Source: Bin87 sp965204395 (GTDB taxonomy: Bacteria; Chloroflexota; Dehalococcoidia; Lucifugimonadales; UBA3495). Taken from it: a stretch of 64,000 nt of DNA. The notes under the pieces are model-generated. The model saw nothing but the letters and a program-made list of their open reading frames with translations, was not told the DNA's origin and ran no database searches. The stretch is from assembly GCA_965204395.1 (NCBI GenBank), contig OZ241987.1, positions 992,001 to 1,056,000 on the forward strand. Direction: 5' to 3'. Within the stretch, counting starts at the first letter, position 1. Each line of letters opens with the position of its first letter. The translations under genes and the position numbers were made by a program. This document shows, in pieces, positions 45,343 through 54,425 of this stretch.

Positions 45343-45633
45343 ATGATTGCGACCGCCGACATTCTCAAAGAGGCACCCCGCATCCTCCGTAGTGAGTTTC
45401 CCAAGCACCTGCCGGCGGACTTCGTCGTCGACGACGTGGAAGCCGAGAGCCAGCTAGGTCCGTACTGCGAGGACTATATCCACGTCAACGTCATCCTAGA
45501 TGACGACCACCCCGCGCTCGACCCACGCCAGCTGCCGAAGTTCAAGCAGGCTCTGCGTCCGATGTTCGAGGGGGCCGGGATCGTCTCCAGTCCCACCATC
45601 TCCTACTCAAACCGGAGCGAGCTGGCAAGATGA
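45343..45633 (+). CDS. small hypothetical protein paired with HEPN-like gene
   Basis: The 96-residue protein starts at ATG 45343 after a strong GGAGG. It looks like an alpha/beta domain (DYIHVNVILDDDHPALDPRQL, then KFKQALRPMFEGAGI). Its stop overlaps the next ATG (ATGA, 45630-45633), which ties it to a HEPN-like protein. This arrangement resembles toxin-antitoxin pairs in which a small partner accompanies a HEPN RNase, but the family is not recognised and no MNT nucleotidyltransferase motif is present. Confidence 0.6.
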   Translation: MIATADILKEAPRILRSEFPKHLPADFVVDDVEAESQLGPYCEDYIHVNVILDDDHPALDPRQLPKFKQALRPMFEGAGIVSSPTISYSNRSELAR

Positions 45634-46025
45634 CGCCTGCCGGCAGTTCCGCGCCCAACGCCATCGACTGGGAAAACCTGCTAAACACGGGCCTGGACCT
45701 GCTCAATCCCTGGGCGAACGGCGCTCCGCCCACTGGCGAACACATCAGGAGAGCAATCAGTAGCGCGTACTACGCCATGTCCCACGCGCTGTCGGTCAGT
45801 AATGCCGACGCACTGATCGGCGCTCCACGCGACGCGATGACCGCGGTCCAGCAAGAACGGGATGCCCTCACCGAAGCGTTCAACGCCTCCGAGACAGGGC
45901 CGCCGCCGTTCCCCCAACTATCGCCCGACATTGACGGAAACCCTCACCACAGAGACCAGTTTCCGCCGCCGCCCAATGGAAATCCGAGTAGCGGAATCGC
46001 CTCATATCGCCTCGATTCACATTGA
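45630..46025 (+). CDS. HEPN-like small protein, probably truncated
   Basis: The 131-residue protein contains EHIRRAISSAYYAMSHALSV at about residues 38-57, the typical first helix of small HEPN proteins (RRAISRAYYALFH type). The expected second helix with the R-x4-6-H motif is missing. The C-terminal third is proline-rich and low complexity, which suggests that the gene has lost its normal end through a frameshift or deletion. It is coupled to the 45343 gene by an ATGA overlap. Confidence 0.5.
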   Translation: MTPAGSSAPNAIDWENLLNTGLDLLNPWANGAPPTGEHIRRAISSAYYAMSHALSVSNADALIGAPRDAMTAVQQERDALTEAFNASETGPPPFPQLSPDIDGNPHHRDQFPPPPNGNPSSGIASYRLDSH

Positions 46026-46386
46026 CGACTAAATTGAACCCCCGTTACCATGCGAGTGCCTAGAGACAATGGGCTTGTGCCCCGAACTCACGACCGAGAA
46101 TGTCGAGCCGAGGAAATCAACCTCTTGCATCCCGCGTCTCTCGCGAGCACTCTCTCACTGAACTACGGCCCAACGTTCGCTACATGCTACCCGGCCGACC
46201 CAGGTGGCCGGAAACAATACAACGCTCGGGGAATGTTACCCATGCAAGACCACCAAAATCAGTTCCTCTCAGGAATGACCCAAATTTGCGCAGACATCGA
46301 CGAGTTGATGCCACAATTTACGGAGTTCGCGAACCATTACAAGGGTCTCGCTATAGCCCAACAAGCCCATATACCTCCGGCCCTAG

Positions 46387-48246
46387 AAATCTGGCCGGAA
46401 AGCCTAGCTAATGGAGTGGCGGGTTATACTCCGGGCCAGCTGAGATAGCGGAGCGAAGTGAGACCATGCTGGGCGAGCGATCCGACCAGAGGGGCCTGTG
46501 GGAGGCGGACCAGTTATATCTGGACCTGGTGGGCAAAGACACCTTCTATGGTCTGCTGGCGTCATTACGGGGCCAGCTGTTTCGCGACGCGGACTTCGCC
46601 GAGCTGTACTGCCTGGACAATGGACGGGTCAGCGTGCCGCCCAGCCTCCTGGCCACGGCGCTGCTGTTGCAGACCCACGACAAGGTCAGTGATGCGGAGG
46701 CCAAGGCCAGAGCCGACTTCGACATCCGGTGGAAGGTGGCGTTGGGGATTGAGATCGAGGATCGCCCCTTTGCCAAGAGCACGCTGCAGGTGTTCCGAGC
46801 GCAGTTGATTTTGCATGACAAGGTTCGCGAGGTGTTCGAGCAGAGCCTGCGGCTGGCGCGGGAGAGAGGCTACCTGAAGGGAAAGCGTGGGATGCGTGTG
46901 GCGATGGACACCACGTACATCCTGGGTCGGGGAGCGGTGAGGGACACCTACAATCTATTGGCCGACGGCATCGTGAAGCTGATGCGGGCTTTGGCGGCGG
47001 TGGAGGGTGTTCCGGTGCGGCGCTGGGCCGAAGCCCACGGTTACAAACGCTACGTGGGCAGTAGCGTGAAGGGAGAGGCGGCCATCGACTGGTCCGACCG
47101 TCGGGCGCGGCGGAGGCTGTTGGGACAGATTGTGGCGGATGCCGACCGGCTGCTGGAATTGGCCCGTCAGGCCCAGGACGCGTTGGAGGCCGACAGCGCC
47201 GAGCGCCAGGCGATAGTTGAGGCGGCGGAGTTGCTGGGCCAATTACTGCTCCAGGATGTGAAGCGCGTTGGGGACGGCGATGACGACGGCGACGGGGTGA
47301 GCCTGAAGGAAGGCGTAAGCAAGGACCGGATGGTGTCGGTGCACGATCCGGAGATGCGCCATGGCCACAAGAGCAAGCGCAAGCGCTTCGACGGGCACAA
47401 AGCCGCTGTGGCGGTGGACACCGAGAGTCAGTTGATCACCGCGGTGGACGTGCTGGCGGGCAATGCTTGGGACAGCGTGGGCGCGATGGAGCTGGTGGAG
47501 CAGAGCGAGGTCAGCAGTGGCGTGCCGGTGGTGGAAGCCATGGGTGACACGGCATACGGAGACGGAGGCACCCGTCAGGAGTTCGCCGACGCGGGTCGCC
47601 GGCTGGTGGCCCGGTTGCCGGGCCGTTCCCGGCGGCCCTACTTTGCCAAGGAAGACTTTCGCATCGATGTTACGGCCGACACCTGCACGTGTCCCGCCGG
47701 TAACGTCGTCGTGGGCAGCCGAACTTGGGGAACTCGCACTGACCACGCCGGTCGCAAATATCGTCTGAAAGGGTTCTGGTTCCCCGCTGCCGTCTGCGCC
47801 GATTGTCCATTGCGGTCCCAATGCATCGCCGGAACCTCCGGCGCCGGGCGCACTGTGCAGCTCCATCCCCAAGAAGGCCTGTTCCAGGAGGCCAGGGCGT
47901 TACAGGAAAGTCCCGCCTTTGCCCAGTATCGCCAGTTGCGGGTGGTGGTGGAACACCGTCTGGCCCGGCTGGTGCAGTTGGGTATCCGGCAGGCGCGCTA
48001 CTTTGGCCGCGCCAAAACGAAATTCCAGGTGTACATGGCCGCCACCATAGCCAACCTGACCCTGCTGGCAAGTAAAACAGGTTTGACCAGTTGCCCCGAC
48101 CCCCAACTTTCCGTGTTCACCGTCGCCAACGACGGCGTCTGCCCCAGAGCAAATTGGCGAGGTAACCTGGCTTGGACTCTGGTGGACCTCACGCCGACGT
48201 TACGGCCACGATTGCTCTTTCAAAACAGGGCTTTCCGGCTGAATTT
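46387..48246 (+). mobile_element. IS1182-family insertion sequence with CTAG target duplication
   Basis: Ends are 18-bp inverted repeats, AAATCTGGCCGGAAAGCC on the left against AAATTCAGCCGGAAAGCC on the right (15 matches). The palindrome CTAG flanks both sides (46383-46386 and 48247-48250). Taking CTAG as the duplicated target restores a continuous reading frame across the site, which supports these boundaries. The element is 1860 bp and intact. Confidence 0.85.
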
Positions 48247-48250
48247 CTAG
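46466..48250 (+). CDS. IS1182-family transposase
   Basis: The 594-residue DDE transposase has an N-terminal DUF772-type domain (LFRDADFAELYC, then PPSLLATALLLQTHD), the first aspartate in AMDTTYILG, the second in MGDTAYGD, and the glutamate in VVEHRLARL near residue 495. A cysteine cluster (DTCTCPAGN, CADCPLRSQC) typical of the family precedes it. The stop codon TAG is formed by the target CTAG itself, not by the element. Start ATG 46466. Confidence 0.93.
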   Translation: MLGERSDQRGLWEADQLYLDLVGKDTFYGLLASLRGQLFRDADFAELYCLDNGRVSVPPSLLATALLLQTHDKVSDAEAKARADFDIRWKVALGIEIEDRPFAKSTLQVFRAQLILHDKVREVFEQSLRLARERGYLKGKRGMRVAMDTTYILGRGAVRDTYNLLADGIVKLMRALAAVEGVPVRRWAEAHGYKRYVGSSVKGEAAIDWSDRRARRRLLGQIVADADRLLELARQAQDALEADSAERQAIVEAAELLGQLLLQDVKRVGDGDDDGDGVSLKEGVSKDRMVSVHDPEMRHGHKSKRKRFDGHKAAVAVDTESQLITAVDVLAGNAWDSVGAMELVEQSEVSSGVPVVEAMGDTAYGDGGTRQEFADAGRRLVARLPGRSRRPYFAKEDFRIDVTADTCTCPAGNVVVGSRTWGTRTDHAGRKYRLKGFWFPAAVCADCPLRSQCIAGTSGAGRTVQLHPQEGLFQEARALQESPAFAQYRQLRVVVEHRLARLVQLGIRQARYFGRAKTKFQVYMAATIANLTLLASKTGLTSCPDPQLSVFTVANDGVCPRANWRGNLAWTLVDLTPTLRPRLLFQNRAFRLNF

Positions 48251-48511
48251 GGGTCATTGAAGGTTCGGTGGGTTTTATCCTCAATGACATTGGCAGAGCG
48301 CGAGAAGGCGACATATTGGCCGCGCTTCAAGTTGCACATTTCTTGAGCACCATATCGGCAGCCATCTCAATCTTCACAGAAAACCCTGCGCACGGATTAG
48401 CGGCAGGCGCAGGCATATACAGCGAAGCAATCAGACAATCGCTCGCTCAGCATTTGGGCGGTTGATCGCACCAACAAAATGCAGAGGCCGCCGACTTCCG
48501 CGGAACGGCAA

Positions 48512-49624
48512 CTACGAATTGTCACGATACAAATAGCGCAGCTGAGCAGCGCGATAGTAGTCCCCAGCCCGCAGAGCCAAGGCAACTAGGTGACCGAGAA
48601 CCTCTTCAAAATCTTCGTCATCACCCCACGGATCCATCATCACAAAGGCCTGCTCATAACAAGCCCGCACTAATTTGAGCTTGGCCTCGTCCAACCAGCC
48701 ACCGTCGCGGAGCTCGTCGTGCAACCTGTTGGCAACGAGCATGTGAGAATCAAAATCGAAGTGGTTTCTGCGAATGACCTTAAGGCTCCGCTCGACAGAC
48801 TCACCAACGGCATCCGCCTGTTTCTCCTTGGTCTTGTGGTCGCTCTCCAGCAAATGGGCCAGGAGCTTATGCCCTCTTGCCTCATGCGTGTTCTTGCGAA
48901 CCGCATCGCGGTAATGACCCAGCGCATCGTCATAACGACCATCCGCCTCGGCAGCCACGCCGAACCTGACCACCTTTTCCCAAGAAGCCATCATCTCGGC
49001 CCGCTGGGCGAACCCGTAATGACCTTCGTACAAATCCCTGGGAACAATGCCGTGGTACAACCGCAAATCACGAAGGAAATAGTCCTTGCACTTCGAGGGA
49101 ATCGTGATGCACCAGTTAGGTTCAACGTAACCTCGGAACGGCATCACTAGCACGCTCTTCTGCGCAGCCATCCGCTCCGCAGGTTCAACAGCCGGCAACA
49201 CGGCATGATGCGGACTCAGTATATCCAGCCCGTAAACCTGACCGTCCTCATCCGGTTTACCGTCGCAAGCGAAAAAAGCAGCTACCAGACAATCAGAAGT
49301 GAAGTCGATCACATTGACATCCTGGCCATGATGACGAGCGCGAGCCAACGCATCGGCCAAAGGCTCCTTACGCGAATCACGCACAGAGTGCTCAGCAAGA
49401 GCGCTGCTCATGTCATGCTGGATGTACAAAACATCCGGGTCAGACAGGCCCTGTTCAATCAACTCCCTGTACAGAGCGGAGCAGACCTTGGTATCTCCGT
49501 AATCACTGTTCTCACCCCTGAAGATGTGGATTTTCCCCTTCGGGACGAAGCGACGGACCTCCGACAGAAACCTGTCCAGGCTCCTGACAGTCGCACAACG
49601 AACATCCGTATCGGAATCTGGCAT
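48512..49624 (-). CDS. FRG-domain protein with C-terminal TPR-like helices
   Basis: The protein of about 370 residues has a FRG domain at residues 10-190: HIFRGENSDYGDTKVCSALYR and, further on, HHGQDVNVIDFTSDCLVAAFF. This is equivalent to the HHGL-TRLLD-T-x-A-LYFA block of the other FRG protein. From about residue 210 helical repeats follow (EKVVRFGVAAEADGRYDDAL, then HYRDAVRKNTHEARGHKLLA), a TPR-like pattern. ATG 49624 is preferred, with GAGG five bases upstream, over the frame opening at 49756. It is a second FRG gene within 6 kb and of different architecture. Function is unknown; FRG proteins are frequent in defence islands. Confidence 0.78.
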   Translation of the reverse strand: MPDSDTDVRCATVRSLDRFLSEVRRFVPKGKIHIFRGENSDYGDTKVCSALYRELIEQGLSDPDVLYIQHDMSSALAEHSVRDSRKEPLADALARARHHGQDVNVIDFTSDCLVAAFFACDGKPDEDGQVYGLDILSPHHAVLPAVEPAERMAAQKSVLVMPFRGYVEPNWCITIPSKCKDYFLRDLRLYHGIVPRDLYEGHYGFAQRAEMMASWEKVVRFGVAAEADGRYDDALGHYRDAVRKNTHEARGHKLLAHLLESDHKTKEKQADAVGESVERSLKVIRRNHFDFDSHMLVANRLHDELRDGGWLDEAKLKLVRACYEQAFVMMDPWGDDEDFEEVLGHLVALALRAGDYYRAAQLRYLYRDNS

Positions 49625-49920
49625 GACCACCTCACGCTTGAAAGATGAGCCCATCTTAACGCAAAGCAATACCAACATCGCCCGTGGGAACCACCAATGC
49701 ACTAACAGGACTTCGCTGCCGTCCAGCGAAAATTCGAGTTTCAGAATCGGCTCCAAGAGGTTCGGACAGTACTCCGAACGAACCCAAGCAACGCCGCGCT
49801 ACCACCAGATAAATTCATCCCGTTTTGCCGTAGGAGCCCAACTCCGCGTCAAGCCGTAAGCAACCTTCCGTTTGAAATTGCGCGTTCGACAAACCGTCTC
49901 CCGGCGGCGGGGCGTTTTCG

Positions 49921-50253
49921 TCAGGTAAGCAACCCGTCAAATAAGCCATGATCCCAAGGGTAGTCATAGACCTCGTCGAGTGTCTGGTCCAGGGTTCTCC
50001 CAGGCGGAATAAGCCAATCCTGGGGACCACCCCCATTTGCAGGGACCACCAAGATGGTGAGCGGCGGCAACCCCTGTAATCTGAGGTGTGCAGCGATCAC
50101 GTATAGAGACGCACTGAAGGGCCTATCCCACTTGTTACGCCCTATCTCGACCGCTAATCCCTTGTATGTGATGGGTGCCGCTCTCCTTTGGGCACGTCCC
50201 GCTAGAGCACGATAGAATTCGACAGCATTCTCCATCGCTTCGGGTACAGGCAT
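49921..50253 (-). CDS. small hypothetical protein
   Basis: The 110-residue protein has a real start at ATG 50253, with AGGAGG five bases upstream. The N-terminal helices (AMENAVEFYRALAGRA) lead to ITYKGLAVEIG and a strand with LQGLPPLTILVVPANGG. That pattern of a winged-helix-like module followed by a LPPLT-VVP strand occurs in small proteins and nuclease-associated domains of accessory regions. I do not recognise the family. It sits between the FRG-TPR gene and the NYN gene. Confidence 0.6.
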   Translation of the reverse strand: MPVPEAMENAVEFYRALAGRAQRRAAPITYKGLAVEIGRNKWDRPFSASLYVIAAHLRLQGLPPLTILVVPANGGGPQDWLIPPGRTLDQTLDEVYDYPWDHGLFDGLLT

Positions 50254-50424
50254 TGCGTCCTCCTGGGTGGCGTTGCAGTCAAGGTGCGATGTGTCCCGAT
50301 ATTGAAACGCCCCCGTTACATGGAATAGGGGGAGATGCTATACGAACCACCACTCAAGTTCAAACGGAACCTTCCGAGGGGTTCGAACTGTGCGAAATTA
50401 CAGGCAGGCTTCCGGTCCCGTCGC

Positions 50425-50473
50425 GGCGGTTTCGAGCACTGCCGCGCACACCGGTAAAATCGGCTCACACTCC
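50425..50473. repeat. dispersed repeat, copy 2
   Basis: It is similar over about 48 bp to 43171-43218 with the identical core GTAAAATCGGCTCACA. It is followed at once by a GC hairpin (50482-50501). Confidence 0.5.
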
Positions 50474-50481
50474 CAAAAGAA

Positions 50482-50501
50482 ACGCCCCCTTTCGGGGGCG
50501 T
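50482..50501 (-). terminator. GC-rich tetraloop hairpin
   Basis: A perfect 8-bp stem ACGCCCCC/GGGGGCGT with loop TTTC. The T-rich side (TCTTTTGGGA) is on the minus strand, so it would end leftward transcripts upstream of the 49921-50253 gene. Confidence 0.6.
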
Positions 50502-50560
50502 CGGCCCAGCAGCACTACCCGCTGGGGGGGTTGGTCGCAAGTTACGTCTGATCCTGCGAA

Positions 50561-51226
50561 ATGTCAACCTCCACTGCTGCCGACCCCGACGAAAACCAGC
50601 CACCGTTCCATCGAGTGGCGGTGTACGTTGATGGGCTCAACCTCTACCACGGCCTCAAATCGCGAGGCTGGCGCCGCTATTACTGGCTCAACTTACGCCG
50701 GTTGGCGGAACGTCTGCTTCGCCCAGGTCAGAGCCTAGTTGCCGTCAGATATTTCACCGCTCGGTTCCAGCCCCGTCGCGACGACCCGGACCGAACCCTG
50801 CGCCAGGATACCTACCTGAAGGCGTTGGAAACGCTGCCCGACTTGACCATCCAGTACGGATACCACCTGCCCAAGACCGGAACCTGCCGACGCTGCGGCG
50901 CAACTTGGGCAACCTTTGAAGAGAAAATGACCGACGTGAACATCGCTGTGGCGTTGCTCCACGACGCGATGCGGGACGCCTTCGATACCGCCATCGTGGT
51001 CTCCGCAGACAGCGACTTGATTGGCCCAATCAACACCGTGCTGCGCAGCTACACTGACAAGCGAGTAGTAGTTGCCTTCCCGCCGAACCGCCATTCCGAG
51101 GAATTGCATCATCAGGCGACTGCCGCTTTCAGGCTCGGACGTCGGATCATTGCCGACAGCCAGCTTCCCGATCAAGTCATCGACGTCAATGGCTTCGTCT
51201 TGCGCAAACCGTCGCGCTGGAATTAG
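50561..51226 (+). CDS. NYN-domain (LabA/DUF88-type) RNase-like protein with zinc-finger insert
   Basis: The 221-residue protein is of the NYN/PIN-like fold: VAVYVDGLNLYHGL with the first aspartate (about 21), KMTDVNIAVALLHDAM with the second (about 127), and VVSADSDLIGPINTVL with the third acidic pair (about 148). These make the metal site of a nuclease that acts on RNA. A CRRC pair (about 109-112) before TWATFEEKMTD suggests a half zinc ribbon. Start ATG 50561 lacks a strong ribosome-binding site; no better start is obvious. It follows a hairpin and stands alone. RNases of this type occur in toxin and defence roles, which is not proven here. Confidence 0.82.
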   Translation: MSTSTAADPDENQPPFHRVAVYVDGLNLYHGLKSRGWRRYYWLNLRRLAERLLRPGQSLVAVRYFTARFQPRRDDPDRTLRQDTYLKALETLPDLTIQYGYHLPKTGTCRRCGATWATFEEKMTDVNIAVALLHDAMRDAFDTAIVVSADSDLIGPINTVLRSYTDKRVVVAFPPNRHSEELHHQATAAFRLGRRIIADSQLPDQVIDVNGFVLRKPSRWN

Positions 51227-51381
51227 GGAGCACTAGAGACGAATGAAGGCAAGCTGCCGCAGCGCTGTATCCACCAGGAACCTGACGGTGCCGAACATCC
51301 CCAACCTCGGTATTCCCACCACGGCTGAACCGTAGGGCTGTCCGCCGTCGAACTCCACGATTAGTAGAGGATAACTACCTG

Positions 51382-51591
51382 CTACTCGCAGATCACAAAC
51401 TCAATCACGACCGCGCCACCAACTGTCCCGCCGGCCTCAATGCAGGCCAAAACCACTTCCGCGGATTCCTCGTGCACGACAGGGCTCGCACCGTGCGCGG
51501 AATCGTCGCTGGACAGCCCCGCGAAAACAAAATAATATCTTTCCGTTGTCGCACCATAGTAGCCGTCAAGCCGATCATCCCCGCCTGACAC
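51382..51591 (-). CDS. small hypothetical protein
   Basis: The 69-residue frame encodes RYYFVFAGLSSDDSAHG followed by AEVVLACIEAGGTVGGAVV. A decayed relative of its 3' half occurs at about 54190-54290 on the same strand (AEVVMAGIEAGGT, then frame damage), which supports that it was a real gene. It overlaps the 3' end of the disrupted membrane-protein gene by a few bases. Function is unknown. Confidence 0.4.
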   Translation of the reverse strand: MSGGDDRLDGYYGATTERYYFVFAGLSSDDSAHGASPVVHEESAEVVLACIEAGGTVGGAVVIEFVICE

Positions 51592-52268
51592 ACCCAGCGA
51601 ATCCGTGCCGTAGCCTGCGCAAAGCGGCTACTCGCGAGCCCAAGTAAGGCCGCATCTGATTGACTATTCCGCTACCAAGGGAATGCTGCCTCACCGACAA
51701 ACGGAATCCCTCACCCCGCCGCACGATTTCCGCTACCGCTCTAGCAAGCCGAGAGTTTCGCAATTTCCTCACCAAGAACTCCCGTGCACTGGATTGGGTA
51801 CGGTCAGTACAGTCAGCTAGATCGACCGACTTACAAGAAGTATCCGCAACGGAACGGTCACGAAGTAGTCCCAGCAAGGTCAAAAGGAAAAGCACTGCGC
51901 AGACAACCCTGCTAACAAAAGAAACATCCGCATCCGTAAGCGGCAATAGCGGCCTAACCCAACTCGGCAAAAAGCCATCACCGAACAGCAGCACTGCCGC
52001 GAAAACGAGGCCCAACAGCGATAACACCGACTCTGAAAAGAAGGCGAAACCGATCACCTCCCTGACGCGAGCGCGACGCGCCATGTCCCGCACTACAGCG
52101 GAAATACTAGCAGCAAGCAGCGACGACTGAAAAACCACAGCAGCCTCGCCAGCCCCTAACGTTCCCAACCCGCTCCAGCCCGAGTGAGCGACCAGTGCTG
52201 GCACTACAAAGTACGCCAGCCAAATAGGCACGACGGCGAAAACGGGGAGCCAGTAAAGAACCGGTAAG

Positions 52269-53980
52269 CCCCAATCCACCGAAAGGATGAGCGTGGCGGC
52301 GCGCTGAGGGGATGAGAAAGTGCTCTCGGCTTCGGGGATAATGGTTTTTGAAACAGAAAACCAACCCGAAACAAGGAGCACCCATCGGATGCTACCACGC
52401 GAGCGCCTCGACCGCATCCATGTCGCCTTCGACGATCACCGCCTGGTGGCCAATGCTGGACTGCTGCTGCCGGTCACTTTGGCCCATCATCTGGGACTGG
52501 GCGAGTTGGTGGATTGCCACGTTGACCTGGGAGATGCGCAGGGTCGGGCCAATGCTGGCGACAAGATGCTGACGCTGGTGGCATCGGCGCTAGCCGGTGG
52601 TGACTGCATTGACGACGCCGACGCGCTGCGCGTTGGCGGGACGGAGCAGGTGCTGGGCTGCACGGTCAAGGCGCCGTCCACGCTGGGTACCTTCCTGCGG
52701 AGTTTCCGGTGGGGCCACGCGCGCCAGCTGGATCGGGTGGGACGTGAGGTGATGGCCCGAGCCTGGGCAACTGGAGCCGGACCGGGCGATGATCCGCTGA
52801 CCATCGACCTAGACTCCACCGTCTGTGAGACCTACGGGCTGAGCAAGGAGGGCGCCCAGCGCCACAACTACACCGGTCAGCGGGGCTATCACCCGCTGCT
52901 GGCCGTCGCCGCCGGCACGGGCGACGTACTGATGGCAAGGCTGCGCAAGGGTCGGGCCAACACAGCACGGGGTGCCGCCAATTTCCTGCGTGAGACCATC
53001 AGCCGAGTGCGCTACGCTGGAGCCGCCGGACCACTGACCATGCGGGCGGACAGCGGTTTCTACACCCACGGTATCGTCGCCGCCTGCCGTGACAAGAAGG
53101 TCCGCTACTCCATCACCGTCCGTCAGCACGCCCAGTTGCGCAACCTCATCGAGGCCATTCCCGAGGCGGAGTGGACAGCCATTCCGTACTGGATGGAGGG
53201 TGCCGCCGACGTGGCGGAAACCATTTACACTCCCTTCGCCAGCGAGCCCGACGCTGTACCGGTGCGCCTCATCGTCCGGCGGGTGCAACCCACGCCCGAC
53301 TCTCAGTTGGCCCTGCTTACCGACTACAGCTATCACGCCTTCATCACTGACCGAGACGGCGACACATTGGATCTCGAAGCCGACCACCGTCGCCACGCCG
53401 AGATCGAGAACGCCATCCGGGATCTCAAGTACGGCGTGGGGCTCAACCATCTCCCATCAGGGCGCTTCCCCGCCAACGCCGCCTGGCTGGCGGTGCAGGT
53501 CATCGCTCACAACCTCGCCCGCTGGACGACGCGCATCGGGCTGGGCGAGCCGGTGGCCACCACCAAGACCCTCCGGCGACGCTTCTTCTCCCTGGCCGGA
53601 CGCATCACCCGCAAAGCCCGCCGTCTCACCTTGCATCTCCCCCAGGGCTGGCCTTGGCAAAACCAGTTCAGCAGCGCCCTGGCCCGATTGCGCACACTGC
53701 CGCTTCCTTCCTGACGCCGACGGCGGCGTTTGACCTGTCCACCATGACGCCCCACGCCTGCCCGACCAGCGCCCAGGCTGGGCTCCTGACGGTCTCCGCC
53801 AGCGGTCTGCGCTGAAAATCGCTCCCAGTACCGCCACCACAGGCCGTCAACACCCCTCTGGCGTGACCGCCACCTCTGACATCGTCTATTCCGACCGGAA
53901 CCGCGGCCTGGAAAACCATTCTCCTGGCCTCACATCCCTCACCTGACCGGCAATACCGCGTCGCATCGGTGGATTCGGGG
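52269..53980 (+). mobile_element. IS1380-family insertion sequence with TAAG target duplication
   Basis: The ends share CCCC(G)AATCCACCGA as inverted repeats (left from 52269, right ending 53980), and TAAG is repeated on both sides (52265-52268 and 53981-53984). The 1712-bp length and 4-bp duplication fit IS1380. A degenerate relative lies at 58955-60659. Confidence 0.88.
52389..53714 (+). CDS. IS1380-family transposase
   Basis: The 441-residue DDE transposase has the first aspartate in TIDLDSTVCETYG, the second in MRADSGFYTHG, and the glutamate in HAEIENAIRDLKYG. These are the IS1380 motifs. Start ATG 52389 follows AAGGAG; the upstream in-frame extension to 52320 is the element's end and is not coding. 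The frame is intact. Confidence 0.93.
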   Translation: MLPRERLDRIHVAFDDHRLVANAGLLLPVTLAHHLGLGELVDCHVDLGDAQGRANAGDKMLTLVASALAGGDCIDDADALRVGGTEQVLGCTVKAPSTLGTFLRSFRWGHARQLDRVGREVMARAWATGAGPGDDPLTIDLDSTVCETYGLSKEGAQRHNYTGQRGYHPLLAVAAGTGDVLMARLRKGRANTARGAANFLRETISRVRYAGAAGPLTMRADSGFYTHGIVAACRDKKVRYSITVRQHAQLRNLIEAIPEAEWTAIPYWMEGAADVAETIYTPFASEPDAVPVRLIVRRVQPTPDSQLALLTDYSYHAFITDRDGDTLDLEADHRRHAEIENAIRDLKYGVGLNHLPSGRFPANAAWLAVQVIAHNLARWTTRIGLGEPVATTKTLRRRFFSLAGRITRKARRLTLHLPQGWPWQNQFSSALARLRTLPLPS

Positions 53981-53984
53981 TAAG

Positions 53985-54331
53985 GGGCTGCTGCGATTCC
54001 CCAAGCGCATACGAGATAACTGCCGCCAGATCGACCTCAACACCACATCCTAGCAATATGTTCGGGACCCCCGCAACCACACTATACCCACCGCGGATGC
54101 GAGGTGGGCCTACCCGCCGTCGCACTCTCTGGTCATCAAAGGGTTATCACATGGGGTTCAGTGCTGACGAATTCAAGCACAACCGCGCATCCGGCTTGTC
54201 CCGCCGGCCTCAATGCCGGCCATCACCACTTCCGCTAATGCCGTGCGGGCGACAGGGCTCGCGACGCACCTAGAATCGTCGCTCAACAGCACTGTCAATT
54301 TTCACCAACTTTGATCATCTAAATCGCGAAA
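53985..54331. other. gap between IS1380 and IS21 elements
   Basis: It holds the original 5' end of the split membrane-protein gene (ATG at 54010, minus strand) and, at about 54190-54290, a decayed copy of the 3' part of the 51382-51591 small gene. No intact gene is present. Confidence 0.6.
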
Positions 54332-54425
54332 TGTTCACGGTCTTTGACCGAGATTTTCATGGTCATTGACCACCTTGGGAGCCAGATCGGCGACCATTGC
54401 CGCACTTCGACGTTGAGGTGCAGCG

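Larger units (their letters stand above)
46242..48465 (+). pseudogene. small helical protein gene split by the IS1182-family element
   Basis: Removing the IS and one CTAG copy joins 46242-46386 to 48251-48465 in frame. The result is about 119 residues beginning QDHQNQFLSGMTQICADIDE, passing IPPAL|GVIEGSVGF at the junction, and ending in SEAIRQSLAQHLGG. It would be a helical protein of unknown function. As it stands, the 5' part reads into the element and the 3' part lacks a start. Confidence 0.7.
51575..54010 (-). pseudogene. membrane protein gene split near its start by the IS1380-family element
   Basis: The main part (52268 down to 51575) encodes about 230 residues with four or more predicted membrane helices (WLPVFAVVPIWLAYFVVPAL, then VIGFAFFSESVLSLLGLVF). 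It ends in a basic tail with RRGEGFRLSVRQHS. Removing the IS1380 element with one TAAG copy joins it to 53981-54010, which supplies ATG and codons MRLGNRSSP in frame before LPVLYWLP. The element thus sits about ten codons after the original start. The frame now extends into the IS end, so altered expression from the IS is possible. Function is not recognised. Confidence 0.6.
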
